From Aotearoamyces nothofagi (Eukaryota > Ascomycota > Leotiomycetes > Leotiales > Tympanidaceae), in NCBI GenBank assembly GCA_015345905.1, contig JADDTR010000011.1:558001-622000 (forward strand): a DNA stretch of 64,000 nt, given 5' to 3'. A program made the translations under genes and the position numbers. This document shows, piece after piece, positions 1-10,612 of this stretch. Numbering within the stretch: the stretch's first letter is position 1; the number at the start of each line of letters is the position of its first letter. The notes beneath the pieces are model-generated. The model did not search any database and was not told where the DNA came from. It saw only the letters and a list, made by a program, of their open reading frames with translations.

Positions 1-2
1 GC

Positions 3-332
3 CTCTATCGTGAGTTGATGGAGCTTCGTAAAGATCTCAGACCAGTTGAAGCTGTCGACATAAGGGGTGGCCGCGTAGTCTTCGCTCAGTGCTCGCATGC
101 CCGTTAAAGCCCGTGCAATAAGCTGTTCTTGCGGACTGACTGAATTGAGATCTAGAAGATGGGGCTCGTCGGTGTACGGCGATATCTGGAGCAAATTCCG
201 AGTGTCTCTACGCTGTCTTGAGCTGTTATTGAGATGTGGACCGGTCTTTAGATCTCCTAGAGGCTCCAAATTTGGAAATGGCACAGGAGATATTCTACTC
301 GTAAGAATGGAATCAGAATTATCAATGGTCAT
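3..332 (-). CDS. Conserved fungal protein, UPF0643-like, 5' end only
   Basis: An open frame on the minus strand starts with ATG at 332 and is still open where the window ends, so only the first 110 residues are visible. The start is in a good context (CACCATCATG) and is the first ATG after an AT-rich upstream region. The segment near residues 75-105 (ALTGMRALSEDYAATPYVDS followed by FNW) resembles a conserved block I associate with fungal UPF0643 proteins (PB2B2.08 type), a family of unknown function. There is no signal peptide or membrane helix in this part. The family name comes from memory and could be wrong; that the frame codes is more certain than the name. Confidence 0.55.
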   Translation of the reverse strand, partial: MTIDNSDSILTSRISPVPFPNLEPLGDLKTGPHLNNSSRQRRDTRNLLQISPYTDEPHLLDLNSVSPQEQLIARALTGMRALSEDYAATPYVDSFNWSEIFTKLHQLTIE

Positions 333-1119
333 GATGGTGGATTGATTTAGAAGGTAGAAATAAGTTCGTAGACTTTAAGGAGTTTAGAGGTGCTCCCTCG
401 AGAAATAGGAGATCAGACAAAGTGAGTTGTCAAGCCTTTGGGATGTCTTGTGATTAAATAGAGAAACTCTTTGTAAATCATTTAAAAGATGGAGAAGAGG
501 AGTCACCTACAATGATATGTCGTTTTGAAGACAGCGGTGAATTGGAAAGGGCTTGTTTAATACTCAATATGTGCTGCGGACCGTTGTGCCATCGGTCGCG
601 CAAATGGCGGCATTATTGCGCAAGAAGCTCTTAGGTTGAAGAACCTGAGTTTGCTTCGCGTATGCGTGCAGTCTGAAGGGCATTTTCTACTAGTTGAAAC
701 GAGACTTCAATTTCCAAAAATAAACACCAGCTTGCCCTTACAGCTGGTGTCCATCTAGTACTGTAAAGCCCGTTGTACGTAGTGCTGTTCCACTTCCATC
801 AAGAAATACTCGGCTTCGAGCAATTGACACCAGCCCGAGTCAAACGTGAAATCGAGAATGTCAGCCAAAGAATGTGCCATCAAGCAGTTAAATGTCGAGT
901 GTCCCGTTATGACCATTTAGAGAGGACCCAGTCAGAACAACCAATGAGCAATTATCATGCAGAAACGGATGTTTCCGCATTCTCTGAGCTTTTCACCGCT
1001 ACACCATCACCTTGATAATGTGCTCACTATATTGTAGTAGAGGATTTGTCTCAAGCTAGATCTACCGTATGCACTGCGAGTGCATTTGTCTTAAGTCTAG
1101 ATGCTGTTGAAACGTCACA
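333..1119. other. Intergenic region with one hairpin
   Basis: About 790 bases between the UPF0643-like gene (5' side) and the 3' end of the mitochondrial carrier gene. The only longer open frame (773-1015, +) lacks an ATG start and resembles nothing. A clean hairpin lies at 724-750. Confidence 0.6.
724..750. repeat. Perfect inverted repeat (hairpin), intergenic
   Basis: ACACCAGCT at 724-732 is followed by a nine-base loop and its exact complement AGCTGGTGT at 742-750. It is intergenic, about 390 bases upstream of the UPF0643-like start. Its role is unknown; it could be an RNA fold or a chance palindrome. Confidence 0.5.
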
Positions 1120-2560
1120 TTAGAATACCTCCTTATCACGCCGATCACTAAGCCATGCACGACCACTCTCGTAGATACCAAGATACAGACCGCTGCCCAA
1201 AGCTGTCCAGACAGCCCTGAGAATCGCACCTCTAAACAGACCCTTGACTCCGCTCTCCTTCAAGACTTCTCGTGCAACTGTGATTCCGCTTTTCCTGGTA
1301 ACCCCTTTCTCTTTGGCCAGCTTAGCTGCCGATTGACCTTGTGCTATGGCTTTTTGGACCTCTTTCTTTGCTTCTGCTCCCGAGCTCTCACTGAATGCAG
1401 AGAGCATGATGCGTGTTTTCACCACATCGACTGGTGTAGTAATTACAGAAGCGAGAGATCCCGCAATCCCCGCGCTTATTCCGGTGATGGTGGCCGTCTC
1501 GGCGAGGGTTCCAGTGGCCGTACCATTCTTCTGTCGATATGCTTTAATGATAGTCTTCAAGTGCTCAAACATCGGAAATTGCATTGCGGTAAATGGCAAG
1601 TTGCGAGCTACTAGTGCAGTATATCCTCTAAACATCTGTGAAGGCTTCTCCTTGAAATGTTTCAGTGTTTCCATAGTTACAGATGGTTGAAAGGTAGTAG
1701 AACCTTTTGACGACTTGGAGCGGGCTGGCCGCTGCACCATCTGGGCATTCTGCTTCAGTACCTCGGCAGGTGTAAGGATGAAGCAGGCCACGAGCTCTGC
1801 TATGGAAGAAGCGGCGCTATGGATAATAGGTTGGGGGATCATAGGATGAGAGGAGCCACTGAGGGTTGGATTGGCATTTGTCAGGGCCGATTTTATTGCT
1901 TCATAAGTCGTGAAAAAAGCACCGGCTTGACAGATCAGTATAGTCATTTACAAGAAGAAATAACTAGAAGACATACAAGAAGGAATTGTAATCAGTATAA
2001 TACTTCCAAGTCCTTGGTATAGACCTCGGAAAAGGACAGGCTTATTGATAGCAGTCTTCGACGCATTGTAATAGATCTTCTTATAGTCCGGGCTTTGAAA
2101 CCGCGTTTTCAGTGTATCTAAAGGATATACCAATAGGTCAACTGAAAATGCGGCCAAGGCTCCAGCCTAGTAATAAGAATATCAGCTTCCAATGCTCAGA
2201 TCCTTGCAAATAGAAAGTGCGTAGAAGCAACTCAATTAGCTAACTGATGATTGATAAACTCATGAGGGCCCCCCAAGATAAATGGCAAAACTCAAACGAC
2301 TTAGCAAAGCCTTAGACTGTCCATGTTTCTGAGACAAAGCTTATAAGGCTCAATAAGAAGGAGGATATAATATCAGGCTGAGATACGCCATAATCCTTAA
2401 ACTTTTTTTTTAATCCGGAAATCCGGATTGCATGAGCAGAAAGCCGGCTTACTGCCATAAATCGAAAGGTTATGGTAGAAGACACTATGCCAGGCCCTCT
2501 TGAAAGATTGGAAGCGCGTTGACTTACAAGGAGAACGTCTGTGTGTGTATTACCAGACAT
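1120..2560 (-). CDS. PET8: Mitochondrial carrier, probable S-adenosylmethionine transporter (Pet8/SAMC type)
   Basis: Exons 2560-2528, 2166-1977 and 1925-1120 join in phase to give 342 residues. SAM carriers bring S-adenosylmethionine into the matrix in exchange for S-adenosylhomocysteine, for methylation and for biotin and lipoate synthesis. The three mitochondrial-carrier signatures are present: YPLDTLKTR (repeat 1), TPAEVLKQN (repeat 2, the PAEV-K form typical of SAM carriers) and TPVDVVKTR (repeat 3), with the SSGAFFTTYE segment after helix 2. Exon 1 codes only MSGNTHTDVLL and ends at a GTAAGT donor; its intron is long (361 bp). Intron 2 is 51 bp. The start lies 265 bp from the divergent Cid2/MIX23-like gene. 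Assignment to the SAM subfamily rests on remembered similarity to Pet8; another carrier substrate is possible. Confidence 0.82.
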
Positions 2561-2825
2561 GTATGTACTTCCATGTATATGGAAAAGAATTCCGGAGCAA
2601 TCGCCGTCACGGCTTGGAGAGCTTTATCAGGCGAAATCTATCCACCGCGCTTAGATAAGTCGAGAGTCAACCTCGTCATATACCTTTAATTATTTTGTCC
2701 TTGACGAATTCCAGCAAATACACTCCTACATTGCATAAAACCCCTCATCATACAGACTGGCGAACTATTTTTGGTCAAGGTCTGCTGCTGGAGAAGCGAT
2801 CACCAACAAAAGGAAAGAGGAAATC
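2561..2825. promoter_or_regulatory. Shared divergent promoter of the carrier and Cid2/MIX23-like genes
   Basis: These 265 bases separate two start codons that face away from each other. Both products are probably mitochondrial, so common control is plausible, but I see no specific binding site that proves it. Confidence 0.4.
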
Positions 2826-3459
2826 ATGACAGAGCCGTCTGTACAGCCAATCCTCACGCCACAGTTCTGTTTTTCTACAATTGCTCTAAGAGGTATTTAA
2901 AATACTTACTGGTTTATTAGTAGATACTAGCTCACGGATTTTAATAGATTTCCTTCGTATATCCCGCGTATCCGTGGACGACTCAATTACCCAAAATCTA
3001 AATGCCCTTATAACCCCGGCAAGCCGCGGCTTCGACCCATCTTCTACGGCGCAACGAGAATCTCGGGGCCTGAGCCGAAGGATCGATCCAACGTCATGTT
3101 GTAGCTTCAAAGATAAGGTGCTGTTTCCATCGTGGAAGGCACGGTCTGATGTTCTGGCGTACTGTGCGTCTGTAGCATCTTCACCAGACCCAGAAGATCC
3201 GGATGTAGTTTTACGACAACTTGAATCGGAGCAACCGCACGTGATAGACGATCGATTAGACCCATATTCATCACGCTTCTTGCCACGTGAAGCTAGGACA
3301 GAGAAGTTAGCAGCAATTATACGACAAGAAAGAGGCGTCGAGAATATCATACGAGCTCGGACATGGAGTTTAGTGGGAGAGCGATGCGGTCATGATACGG
3401 ATGATTGGGAGGTTGCCATCAAGGACTGGGAAAAGGGGTTAAAAGGGCCCGGTTATTGA
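2826..3459 (+). CDS. cid2: Cid2/MIX23-family protein (caffeine-induced death protein 2)
   Basis: Exons 2826-2892 and 2948-3459 flank a 55-bp intron (AGAG/GTATTT to TTTTAATAG) and give 192 residues. Splicing rebuilds the block ALRDFLRISRVSVDDSITQN, which matches what I know of the fungal Cid2 family. The homologue MIX23/CCDC58 is a mitochondrial intermembrane-space protein linked to protein import. Cysteines sit in FCF near residue 15, a CC pair near 60, a YC near 80 and ERC near the C-terminus; I could not match them to a strict twin CX9C pattern. There is no signal peptide or membrane helix. It is divergent from the mitochondrial carrier gene, which agrees with a mitochondrial role. Confidence 0.75.
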
Positions 3460-3979
3460 TCATTATTGTATGAGTATTAGCAAGATTTCAAGGTACATTG
3501 ATATTTTCGGGCATTGGCATTGGTAGGGGCCCTTGTATTGGAATGGAAAGCTATAGGTATAGAACAGTTTTAGCAGCTGTAGTGACGTTGTCGCCCATAT
3601 TTAATGAGCAATGACCTTCTGTCAGTTATTGATGGTGCAATTCTACAGGAGACATGACTCGATCTATAGAAAGTGAATTAATACAAGTCATCAGAACTCG
3701 ACAGGATACATTAGCCTTTTTAAGAACGAAGATGGAGGTAATAATTTCATACAGTCCTTTCTAAACTTTAATACAATAAGAAGACTATGTTGGATATGCA
3801 GTAAACAATTCATTTGGCTCTGGTATAAAAGAGTAGAAGCATTTAGCCTAATCGTAAGCTCTTAGGTCTTACTAGGCCCAACTCCCTCCAAACGCCATCA
3901 CTATGCCATATCTTGTTCGTCGAGCCGTAATATTTTGACGCCACCTTCATAAAGGGTTCCAAATCTCCTGTATCCACTC
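3460..3979. other. Convergent 3' intergenic region
   Basis: Some 520 AT-rich bases between the 3' ends of the Cid2-like gene and the small minus-strand gene. It should hold both 3' UTRs. I see no further gene, repeat or RNA. Confidence 0.6.
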
Positions 3980-4491
3980 CTATTTCTTAAGCAAAGGATC
4001 TGGCAGGTGAGCTTCCAGTTCTGGTCAGCATTTACACTTCAAGAAACCGCCAACGGGTTTTGGAACTTACACATGCTCCATTTCTGATCCTGCAACTGAC
4101 TCATAGCCCGATCATATTCTTCCTGGAACTTCTTTGTCTTCCACGCAGAGCCAGGTGCACCATATGCATCTTTTTGGTTGTTGCTATTGGTACCATTCGA
4201 AGGAGAGCTTCCAGCACCAGTGTTGGGATTTTGGGTAGAAGCATCGGTGGCCTTCTCGGCGACTGTAGTTGAAGTCGGTGAGTCTACCATGATATGATCG
4301 TCTTCTTCTAGATTTGTGACCGGAGGTGATTGTAAAGCTATGGGGAGACGGGTCAACAAAAAGTTTATTGACAGATCAGATCAACGTCAATAATGGGGCG
4401 CAATTGCGTCCCAAATTTCTGGTCAGAAAACTGAGGGAGGTTGTCGTTTTAAAGCATAAGCAGGAATAGATTAACTGAACTTACACGGCAT
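3980..4491 (-). CDS. Small conserved-looking fungal protein of unknown function
   Basis: Three exons, 4491-4485, 4337-4071 and 4011-3980, join in phase to give 101 residues. Exon 1 is only seven bases (ATGCCGT) before a GTAAGT donor; no in-frame ATG lies between it and an upstream stop. The last intron has GTAAGT, a GCTGAC branch site and an AAG acceptor, and restores the ending SHLPDPLLKK. The protein has an acidic, Ser/Thr/Asn-rich N-terminal half and a charged C-terminal helix (AWKTKKFQEEYDRAMSQLQD). There is no signal peptide or membrane helix. I do not recognise the family. It shares a 218-bp divergent promoter with the SUZ-domain gene. Confidence 0.6.
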
Positions 4492-4709
4492 GTCGGCTGC
4501 TTGTGGATGTGGTATCAAAACCCTCACCGGTTGTTATCAGATGAGACAATTGAGGCAGATAGGTGCCTTAGTATCTATTCATTGTGCCACATCCCCCCAC
4601 TTCGCTCCCACTGCAAGCGAGCGCCTAGCCGCCAATCCTACCCTTTTCTAACCCCGCCAACTTCTAACTTCTTCCTCCCCACACCGGTATTGTATTTCAA
4701 CTGGTCAAT

Positions 4710-5562
4710 ATGGTCAAGAAAGCAACAGTCGTTCCAGACGCATGGGATGATGATTGGGAAGCGCAAGCAGAGATAGCAAACCAAGCTACAAGTGCTTCTG
4801 TTCCGGCCGCTACTACTGAAGAACAAATCAAGGTCACGAAAGCCGAGCGTCTTGCGAAGCATGCAGAAGCAAATAAACAGATTTGGCAGTCAGCGTGAGC
4901 CATGTCTCTCTTGTAGTTTTGCAACTGCTGATATAATTCACAGAGAGGCCCCGGAAATTCCCTACTTTCTTGCAGCCCGGGACGATGTGCCCCTTCAGAC
5001 GGACTTCAAGCCAGCCTTAAAGGTCCTTAGCCGTAAACCAGCCCCAAAGGTTATCACAAGGAAAGACCCCCTCACAGGGCTTTCACGGCTGACAATTGAG
5101 GACGATGATGACGATGAGGAGGATTTGCAGAAGAATCGGCCGACCCCAGAAGAATTGCGACTGAAAGCACAGCGTGAGCGTGACGAGAAGCAGAAGAAGT
5201 ACGAAGAGGTTCGTGCAAGGCTTTTTGGTACACCGGATGGGGGATCTAGAAGCTCGTCAACTGGAAATACCACTCCACCAGGACAACCTGAAGAGAACAG
5301 AGGTAACAAAGGTAAGGGTAGGGGAAGGGGTGGCAACCGTCAAGATAATCGACGGCCAGATAGTCAAACTAGCCCTAGGGAGCTTTTTGACCCAAACCAC
5401 AGTTCAAAACCGCATCCAATCACAGTACAAAGGCGTGCAGGCGATAGTCAATCATCTGGGCGCACAACTCCACGCGACGAAGAACAGATTATTCGGGCAC
5501 CACGAGGACCACTTGAAAATGGAAGAGGATTTACTTTCGCCCATAGAGACAAAGCCGGTTGA
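4710..5562 (+). CDS. SUZ-domain RNA-binding protein
   Basis: Exons 4710-4894 and 4944-5562, with a 49-bp intron (GTGAGC to CACAG), give 267 residues. The start MVKKATVVPDAWDDDW is the first ATG of the transcript side. A SUZ domain is clear at about residues 130-165 (PTPEELRLKAQRERDEKQKK, then ARLFG); SUZ domains bind RNA and are found in proteins such as SZRD1 and R3H proteins. After it comes a Gly/Arg-rich stretch (GKGRGRGGN) and a Ser/Thr/Pro-rich tail ending FTFAHRDKAG. An acidic run (DDDDDEED) precedes the domain. Its stop codon lies only 13 bp from the stop of convergent NAR1, so the two 3' UTRs must overlap. Confidence 0.8.
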
Positions 5563-5575
5563 TTTCTGCTCTAGA

Positions 5576-7409
5576 TTACCAACCGCCTCCAATTTTGCCT
5601 GCGAGTTCGACCACTCGCTCCATCTCGTTAGCCCTGTTCTTTCCGACATCGCTAATAACAGCATGATAGCTCGTGAAAGCCAGCCTATCTAGATCTATGC
5701 CCGTCATGTCCGACCAATGCGCCAGGGTATCTTTTATATGCGAAGGTGAAATACCATTCACCAAATCATCATGATCACTTATATCCATAGAACCTCCTTC
5801 ATCCACGGCCTCACCATCTCCACTCGAGAAATACGCCTCATCAACCATGGCCAACCACTGTTTTTGTTCCAGCAGCCCAGGCTTGACTTCTCTATTGGGC
5901 CGTCCTGTGATAACAACATCATCAAATTTAATTTGTCCGCCACCATTGGTACAGCCACCTGGACAAGCCATTACTTCGACGTAGGCATAATCGGACCCAC
6001 TTGGCTTACCTCCAGGTTTCCTAGCTGAACCTACGGGTTTACCTCCAGGCATGCGTGATGGTCTGGCTGGCTTTAAGCGCCGGACTAAATTTTGTATGTT
6101 TCGGAAGCCGTAGTATCGTGCAGCTTTGAGCAATGGCTCTCCGGTGCTCGAAATGACGCTGTATTCGACAACATCGGCGTTACGGCCTCTTGCGGTATGA
6201 ACAGAACTCCCTGGGTGCTGCGAAGCAAAATATTGTAGGATATAATAGAGATTGCCGCCGGAAGAACCGGCAGCTCGGTCACCATTGTTCTTGTGAGCCC
6301 GAGGCCGAGGCCGATGGAAAAGCAAGCGTTGTAAGGTATGATCTGGGAAGAGGTTGGCATTTGAAAGTGGCGCTCTGCGCGGGAGGGAGGAGAAATTTAT
6401 TCCCCTCGAATCAGCGAGCATAAGTAGCTCCTTAGTCGTGATAACACAATCAACATCTCGAACTCCACGAATCCTGTCTGACCCTCCTTCCCAATGAACA
6501 TCCGTGAACTCTTCCCGACTAGCTTCTAGCTTCTTGTCAAAACATGGCATAACAGCTACATGCCATATTCTTTCCGGTGAAATCCCAAGCTTTCTACTCA
6601 GTGTTGTCTTCAGTAAAGTTCCCATCAACGCTTGTGGTGACTTTAAACGCGAAAGATGTGGCAAAACATATGGATGCGTCTTTTCGGCGTAGCATATCCA
6701 GCCTGGACATGACGATGTGAGGATCGGTTTAGTTGGCTGCCTCGACGTGGAACCGTCTTCACTCAGTGAAGTTGAAAGTCCACCACTCTTCATCAAGGTC
6801 ATAACTTCTTCTGCGCCGAGCACTAAGCATACATCTCTAGCAACATTTGTATCTACCACCCACTGAAATCCATTTCGGTATTTGCCTCCAGATCGTAGGC
6901 CTAGTGGGCCGCCCAGAAGTTGCTCGATCATATATCCTGCAACTTGTTCGGAGATCCCGTATGCAGCTGCTATGCTCGCTCTTGATTGCGGACTAACACT
7001 TGCAACGTATATATGGCCATCACCCTCGAGCATAGGCATGCCGATACCAGTCCCTTCGGTATTGCCAGTCAGTTTGAGTGATGGCGCTGAGTCGAGAGCA
7101 GATAGGACTTCGGAATGGCTCTGCAGAGAGACCAAGATGGCTTCGGCAGAAGTGACACATCCAGAGCAAGCCAGGCAGTCGGTGAGAGATATTTGGGCAG
7201 GAGGAAGGTCGGAAGCTGGAAGGGTGTCTTCGGTCGTTACTTCGTACTGTAGGAGCAGCGATTAGTCAATCAGCTTAAAACAAGGAACTTGAAATACATA
7301 CGGAATCATTTACAGGTTTTGAGGCAGGTAGTGTCTCTATCGGCTTTATACATGCAACTCCGGGGGATATGAAGTCGTTCAGATCGTCTGCAGAAAGAAT
7401 CGCACTCAT
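5576..7409 (-). CDS. NAR1: Cytosolic Fe-S cluster assembly factor Nar1
   Basis: Exons 7409-7302 and 7246-5576, with a 55-bp intron (GTATGT to CTACAG), give 592 residues, a normal length for filamentous fungi. Nar1 is an iron-only-hydrogenase-like protein that bridges the early and late parts of the cytosolic iron-sulfur assembly (CIA) machinery. The N-terminal [4Fe-4S] ligands are visible: C20, then C60, C63 and C66 in CLACSGC. Further cluster and hydrogenase-like motifs follow: [17 protein letters not shown] and a C-terminal [13 protein letters not shown]. Low-complexity inserts ([20 protein letters not shown]) are of the kind seen in fungal orthologues. All key cysteines are intact. Confidence 0.95.
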
Positions 7410-7853
7410 CTTCACGAATGCGTACGCTCACGCGCCGCTAATAGTAAGGATGTCTTTCTCTTAGGGTATTTTAAGTAGATTCTATAACTCATATCAGAAT
7501 CGCTCAAGAGAACCTTTTCACGTTGGGGAGGTGTTGTGTAGAAATTATGGAAGGTTACGAATGACGACTTACAGTTAGCACCGTGGATTACATATTGCTC
7601 AGCAATAATTCGACCTGCGAAATTCGGAGAAAGATACCTAGTGGTGGCGGATTGTGATCTAACGCTAAACTCCCCGCTTTGCAGGAACTCAGATGCTAGG
7701 ATACCAATCCCTGCAAATGACGCATCATGACCGAAGGGAAATTCAGCCTCATACAAGTTGATCGTGCTTGATTGACTGTATCACCACTGTATCTACAAAT
7801 TTCTACATACATTCCAACATCTTCGTTGTTGCAGACATATTTTTTTATTTTCT
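7410..7853. other. Intergenic region upstream of NAR1 and the membrane-protein gene
   Basis: These bases should hold the NAR1 promoter and the 5' part of the plus-strand membrane-protein gene. A 114-codon minus frame at 7412-7756 is open but ends right before the NAR1 start and resembles nothing. I could not find a convincing first exon for the plus-strand gene here. Confidence 0.5.
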
Positions 7854-8581
7854 TTGAATCCTTTCCTATCATGGACGTATGTTTATCTCAGCCGTCCACC
7901 TTACAGAAACGTCAAGGCTCAGCTATTAACAGCCTTGCAGGGTTTCTACGCATATAGTTATGGTACTGCCGGCTGGCTTGCCCTTCAAGCTGTACCTCTC
8001 ATTATCTGCCCTAGATTTATCGTCACTCTACTATCCGAGGATATTCATTATTCTACATGTGTGCCTGCCCTCTCATCTTTTCTATCAAACCAGCTGGCTA
8101 AGATTTCAGCCCTTGAAGCGTATTTCGCTCGTTCTCTAGGGGTTGCCTTTGTAGCTATAAGCATTCTATGCCTGCTATTAACTGGCGTGTTTCCACTGAG
8201 CACACTGAGTTCCGACTGTATGTCTCCAGACCTCGAAGGGCCTTCCGTGGATTGTTGACGGTTAAGCTAATGCACCATTTAGCTTCATCAGCTACATCCC
8301 CTACAGGCCCATATGCAATCCCAACCGTCATTGTCACCACGCTATACCACTCAACTACTGCCTTGTACACCTATACCCGTTCGATCCAAACGCACGAATC
8401 TGGCTTCGTGCTTGGCACAATAGTGTCTGGCAGTCTGGCAGCATTAGGATTGTGGGCAATACTATTTGGGACTGACAAGGGCCACATAAGCAGACGAACG
8501 GGTGCGGATAAACGGACAAGCGGGTGGCCATTTGGGAATTCAGAAGCGGATAAGAAGAATATTGGAAAGAAGACCCACTGA
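7854..8581 (+). CDS. Conserved-looking fungal integral membrane protein, start unresolved
   Basis: Two coding stretches, up to 8217 and 8283-8581, are joined by a 65-bp intron (GTATGTCTCC to CACCATTTAG, with a CTAAT branch site). The protein has about four hydrophobic segments: around TAGWLALQAVPLIICPRFIV, SLGVAFVAISILCLLL, YAIPTVIVTTLYH and GTIVSGSLAALGLWAILFG, then a basic tail. The 5' end is a problem. The good frame (RPPYRNVKAQLLTALQGF) has no ATG; the only nearby ATG (7871) is in another frame and runs into a stop at 7955. The listed start is just where the open frame allows a TTG. A missed upstream exon, a sequencing slip or a true frameshift would all explain it. Function unknown. Confidence 0.6.
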
Positions 8582-8975
8582 GGTGTAAAGTTCTATATAG
8601 GAAGTCAACGTGGTAGGTATGATTTGAATAATACAATCAAAGCCGGATGATGTGCTTCGCTCCTTATTTCAAATGTACTTTTCACTTAAAGATCAGCAGC
8701 CCTATTCAAGCAGCTTTTCGAATAATTGCCAATCACGTCTTTACTGATAAAAATGTTCCTAATGCTCCTTACAGTCTTTTTCTTGGAAATATTCATTTTG
8801 GTACATATTTAAGATTAGACGGCAAGCTCTAGATAATCCTGAAGCATTGAATCATTTCCTGCGCCATAGCAATGCTGAAAATATCCATACTCCACCTTTC
8901 TGTTTGTGACAGACCCATAACGCCGGAAGCGAGTCTATTTATTTTCTGATGTCTTGTACGAAGTTTGAACCCGTG
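8582..8975. other. Convergent 3' intergenic region
   Basis: About 390 AT-rich bases between the 3' ends of the membrane-protein gene and the Iec1-like gene. I see nothing else in it. Confidence 0.6.
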
Positions 8976-10179
8976 TCAGCCCTGGAATAGAGTTGTTAAG
9001 GCAACAGCAGCTTCTCGCTGGTCGTCTTGATCTTCGCGTTTTTCCATCTCAGCTTCTCGAGCTGTTGAAAATGACACAGCGTCGACTTGAGCAAGTGTCT
9101 GTGCTCTTATATCGGCCGGGGCTTGCTTCGCTACTAATTCCGCGAGTACCTCCTGCCTCCGAGCAAACCAATCCGTTTCATTTCGGATGACTTGGTCCAG
9201 TAATATCTCCTTCTCCAGCCACTCCCTTTTCCGGATCTCTTCCATCATTTCACACTCCCTTCGTAACTCGTCAGCCTCCTCATCAGCCCAATGCAATTGA
9301 CGTCGCAGCAAACGCCAGAGTTCTTTAGGCTCAAGGGCAAGCTCTTCAACAGTGAAGCCCAGGTCTGTGGATAGATGGATCAGAGGGTCTATTTCAGATG
9401 AGGCAGTGGAATTGTGGATGCCCGGATAGGAAGGGGGGGCTGGACCCAGTCCGGGGGACTGGCTGTTGCCATTCTCATAATCTTGCGGCTGTTTGATAAC
9501 AAGTTTTAATCGAGTGCCGGCTTTCATTTGAGGCTGCATGGACTTTGGAATGGGATCGGATGGTCGTAGAGCTTCAGTTTCGTGAACAGTGCGCATATGC
9601 TTGGCCAAGGCATCAGAACGTGTGAAAGAGCGGTCGCATTCTATGAAAGCAATATCCATTAGTATCTCGGGGTATGAGCTTGCGTCATGTAGACTGACCT
9701 GGCAATGCGCAATAGAATGGCTTTTCTCGAGTGTGGCTGCGCATATGGGCCTTCAATGCGTATCCACTGGCGTGGGGCATGCTCTTTCGGGAGCAGTCTT
9801 GCCATTCACATGTATACTTCTTCTGCCTCCCTTCAATATGATCACTATGGATATGCTCAACTAGTTTGTCCATATTCCCAAAGTCCCCTGCGGTACAGCC
9901 TTCCCACGCGCATACCGTGACTTGTTCGTGATGCGAGTCCTCGTCGTCTGGCCTGACTACCCCTGGGGACTGCGGTACATCACCTGAGGTATCAGAGGAT
10001 ATGGAAGAAAGTGCATCAAATTCCACGTCATGAGAAGCAGGTGTTGCACGAAGAGAGCTTTCCCCAACTCTCTGACGCTTCGCTGCGGGCTCTTCATGCC
10101 GAAAGTACTCTGCCTCATAAGCATCCGAGTCTGGGAGAGACAGTGGCGAGCTTATAGGTGAAGATCTTGATGTATCCAT
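8976..10179 (-). CDS. iec1: C2H2 zinc-finger protein, probable INO80 complex subunit Iec1
   Basis: Exons 10179-9699 and 9640-8976, with a 58-bp intron (GTCAGT to TTCATAG), give 381 residues. Splicing restores a chain of C2H2 fingers at about residues 95-190: CAWEGC with HIHSDH, CEWQDCSRK with HMRSH, and CALPECDRSFTRSDALAKH. The block MPHASGYALKAHMRSHTREK is very characteristic. The N-terminus is Ser/Pro-rich with a possible nuclear signal (PAAKRQR). The C-terminal half is a charged coiled coil (WADEEADELRRECEMMEEIR). I recall this architecture as Iec1, a zinc-finger subunit of the fission-yeast INO80 chromatin remodeller; a separate transcription factor is the alternative. It is divergent from TEX1 across 433 bp. 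Confidence 0.7.
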
Positions 10180-10612
10180 GGTTATTTTCGATGCAAAGAC
10201 CTAGAAGAGCTGATGTGCGATGTGACCAGATCTCGAAGACTTGAGGAGCCGTGAAAGCTTGAGGATACGTGAAGCTTCCGCGCTAGCGGCCGTCGAACAC
10301 AGGATATATCAATAATGTCAAGTGGGTATATTTTCAAAGGCACCTTTTCGCCACCGGTATTTCTATGAATGCAAAGTTTGTTTATACTGAGTAATCTATA
10401 TCTGTTGGCCATTTATTTACTTGCGAATCTATTGCCCAGCTTCTTCTCCTACCTCATTCGCCAATTCCACGCACGCCTGTTCAAGTCTAGACCACTCTGT
10501 TGAAAGCTTTGGTACTGTTAGTTGATAAGCTCTTTCTTCCAATCTTGTGCAGTGCCATACATAGAATCAGCTACTTCTTACGGTTGATCGACTAGCAATC
10601 AGGGGGCCTGAG
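10180..10612. promoter_or_regulatory. Divergent promoter region between Iec1-like and TEX1 genes
   Basis: These 433 bases separate two outward-facing start codons and must hold both 5' UTRs and promoters. No particular site stands out. Confidence 0.4.

Noticed and set aside
773-1015. 80-codon plus-strand open frame
   Set aside because: No ATG start and no recognisable content.
2886-3350. 154-codon minus-strand open frame
   Set aside because: It is the shadow of the Cid2/MIX23-like exon on the plus strand.
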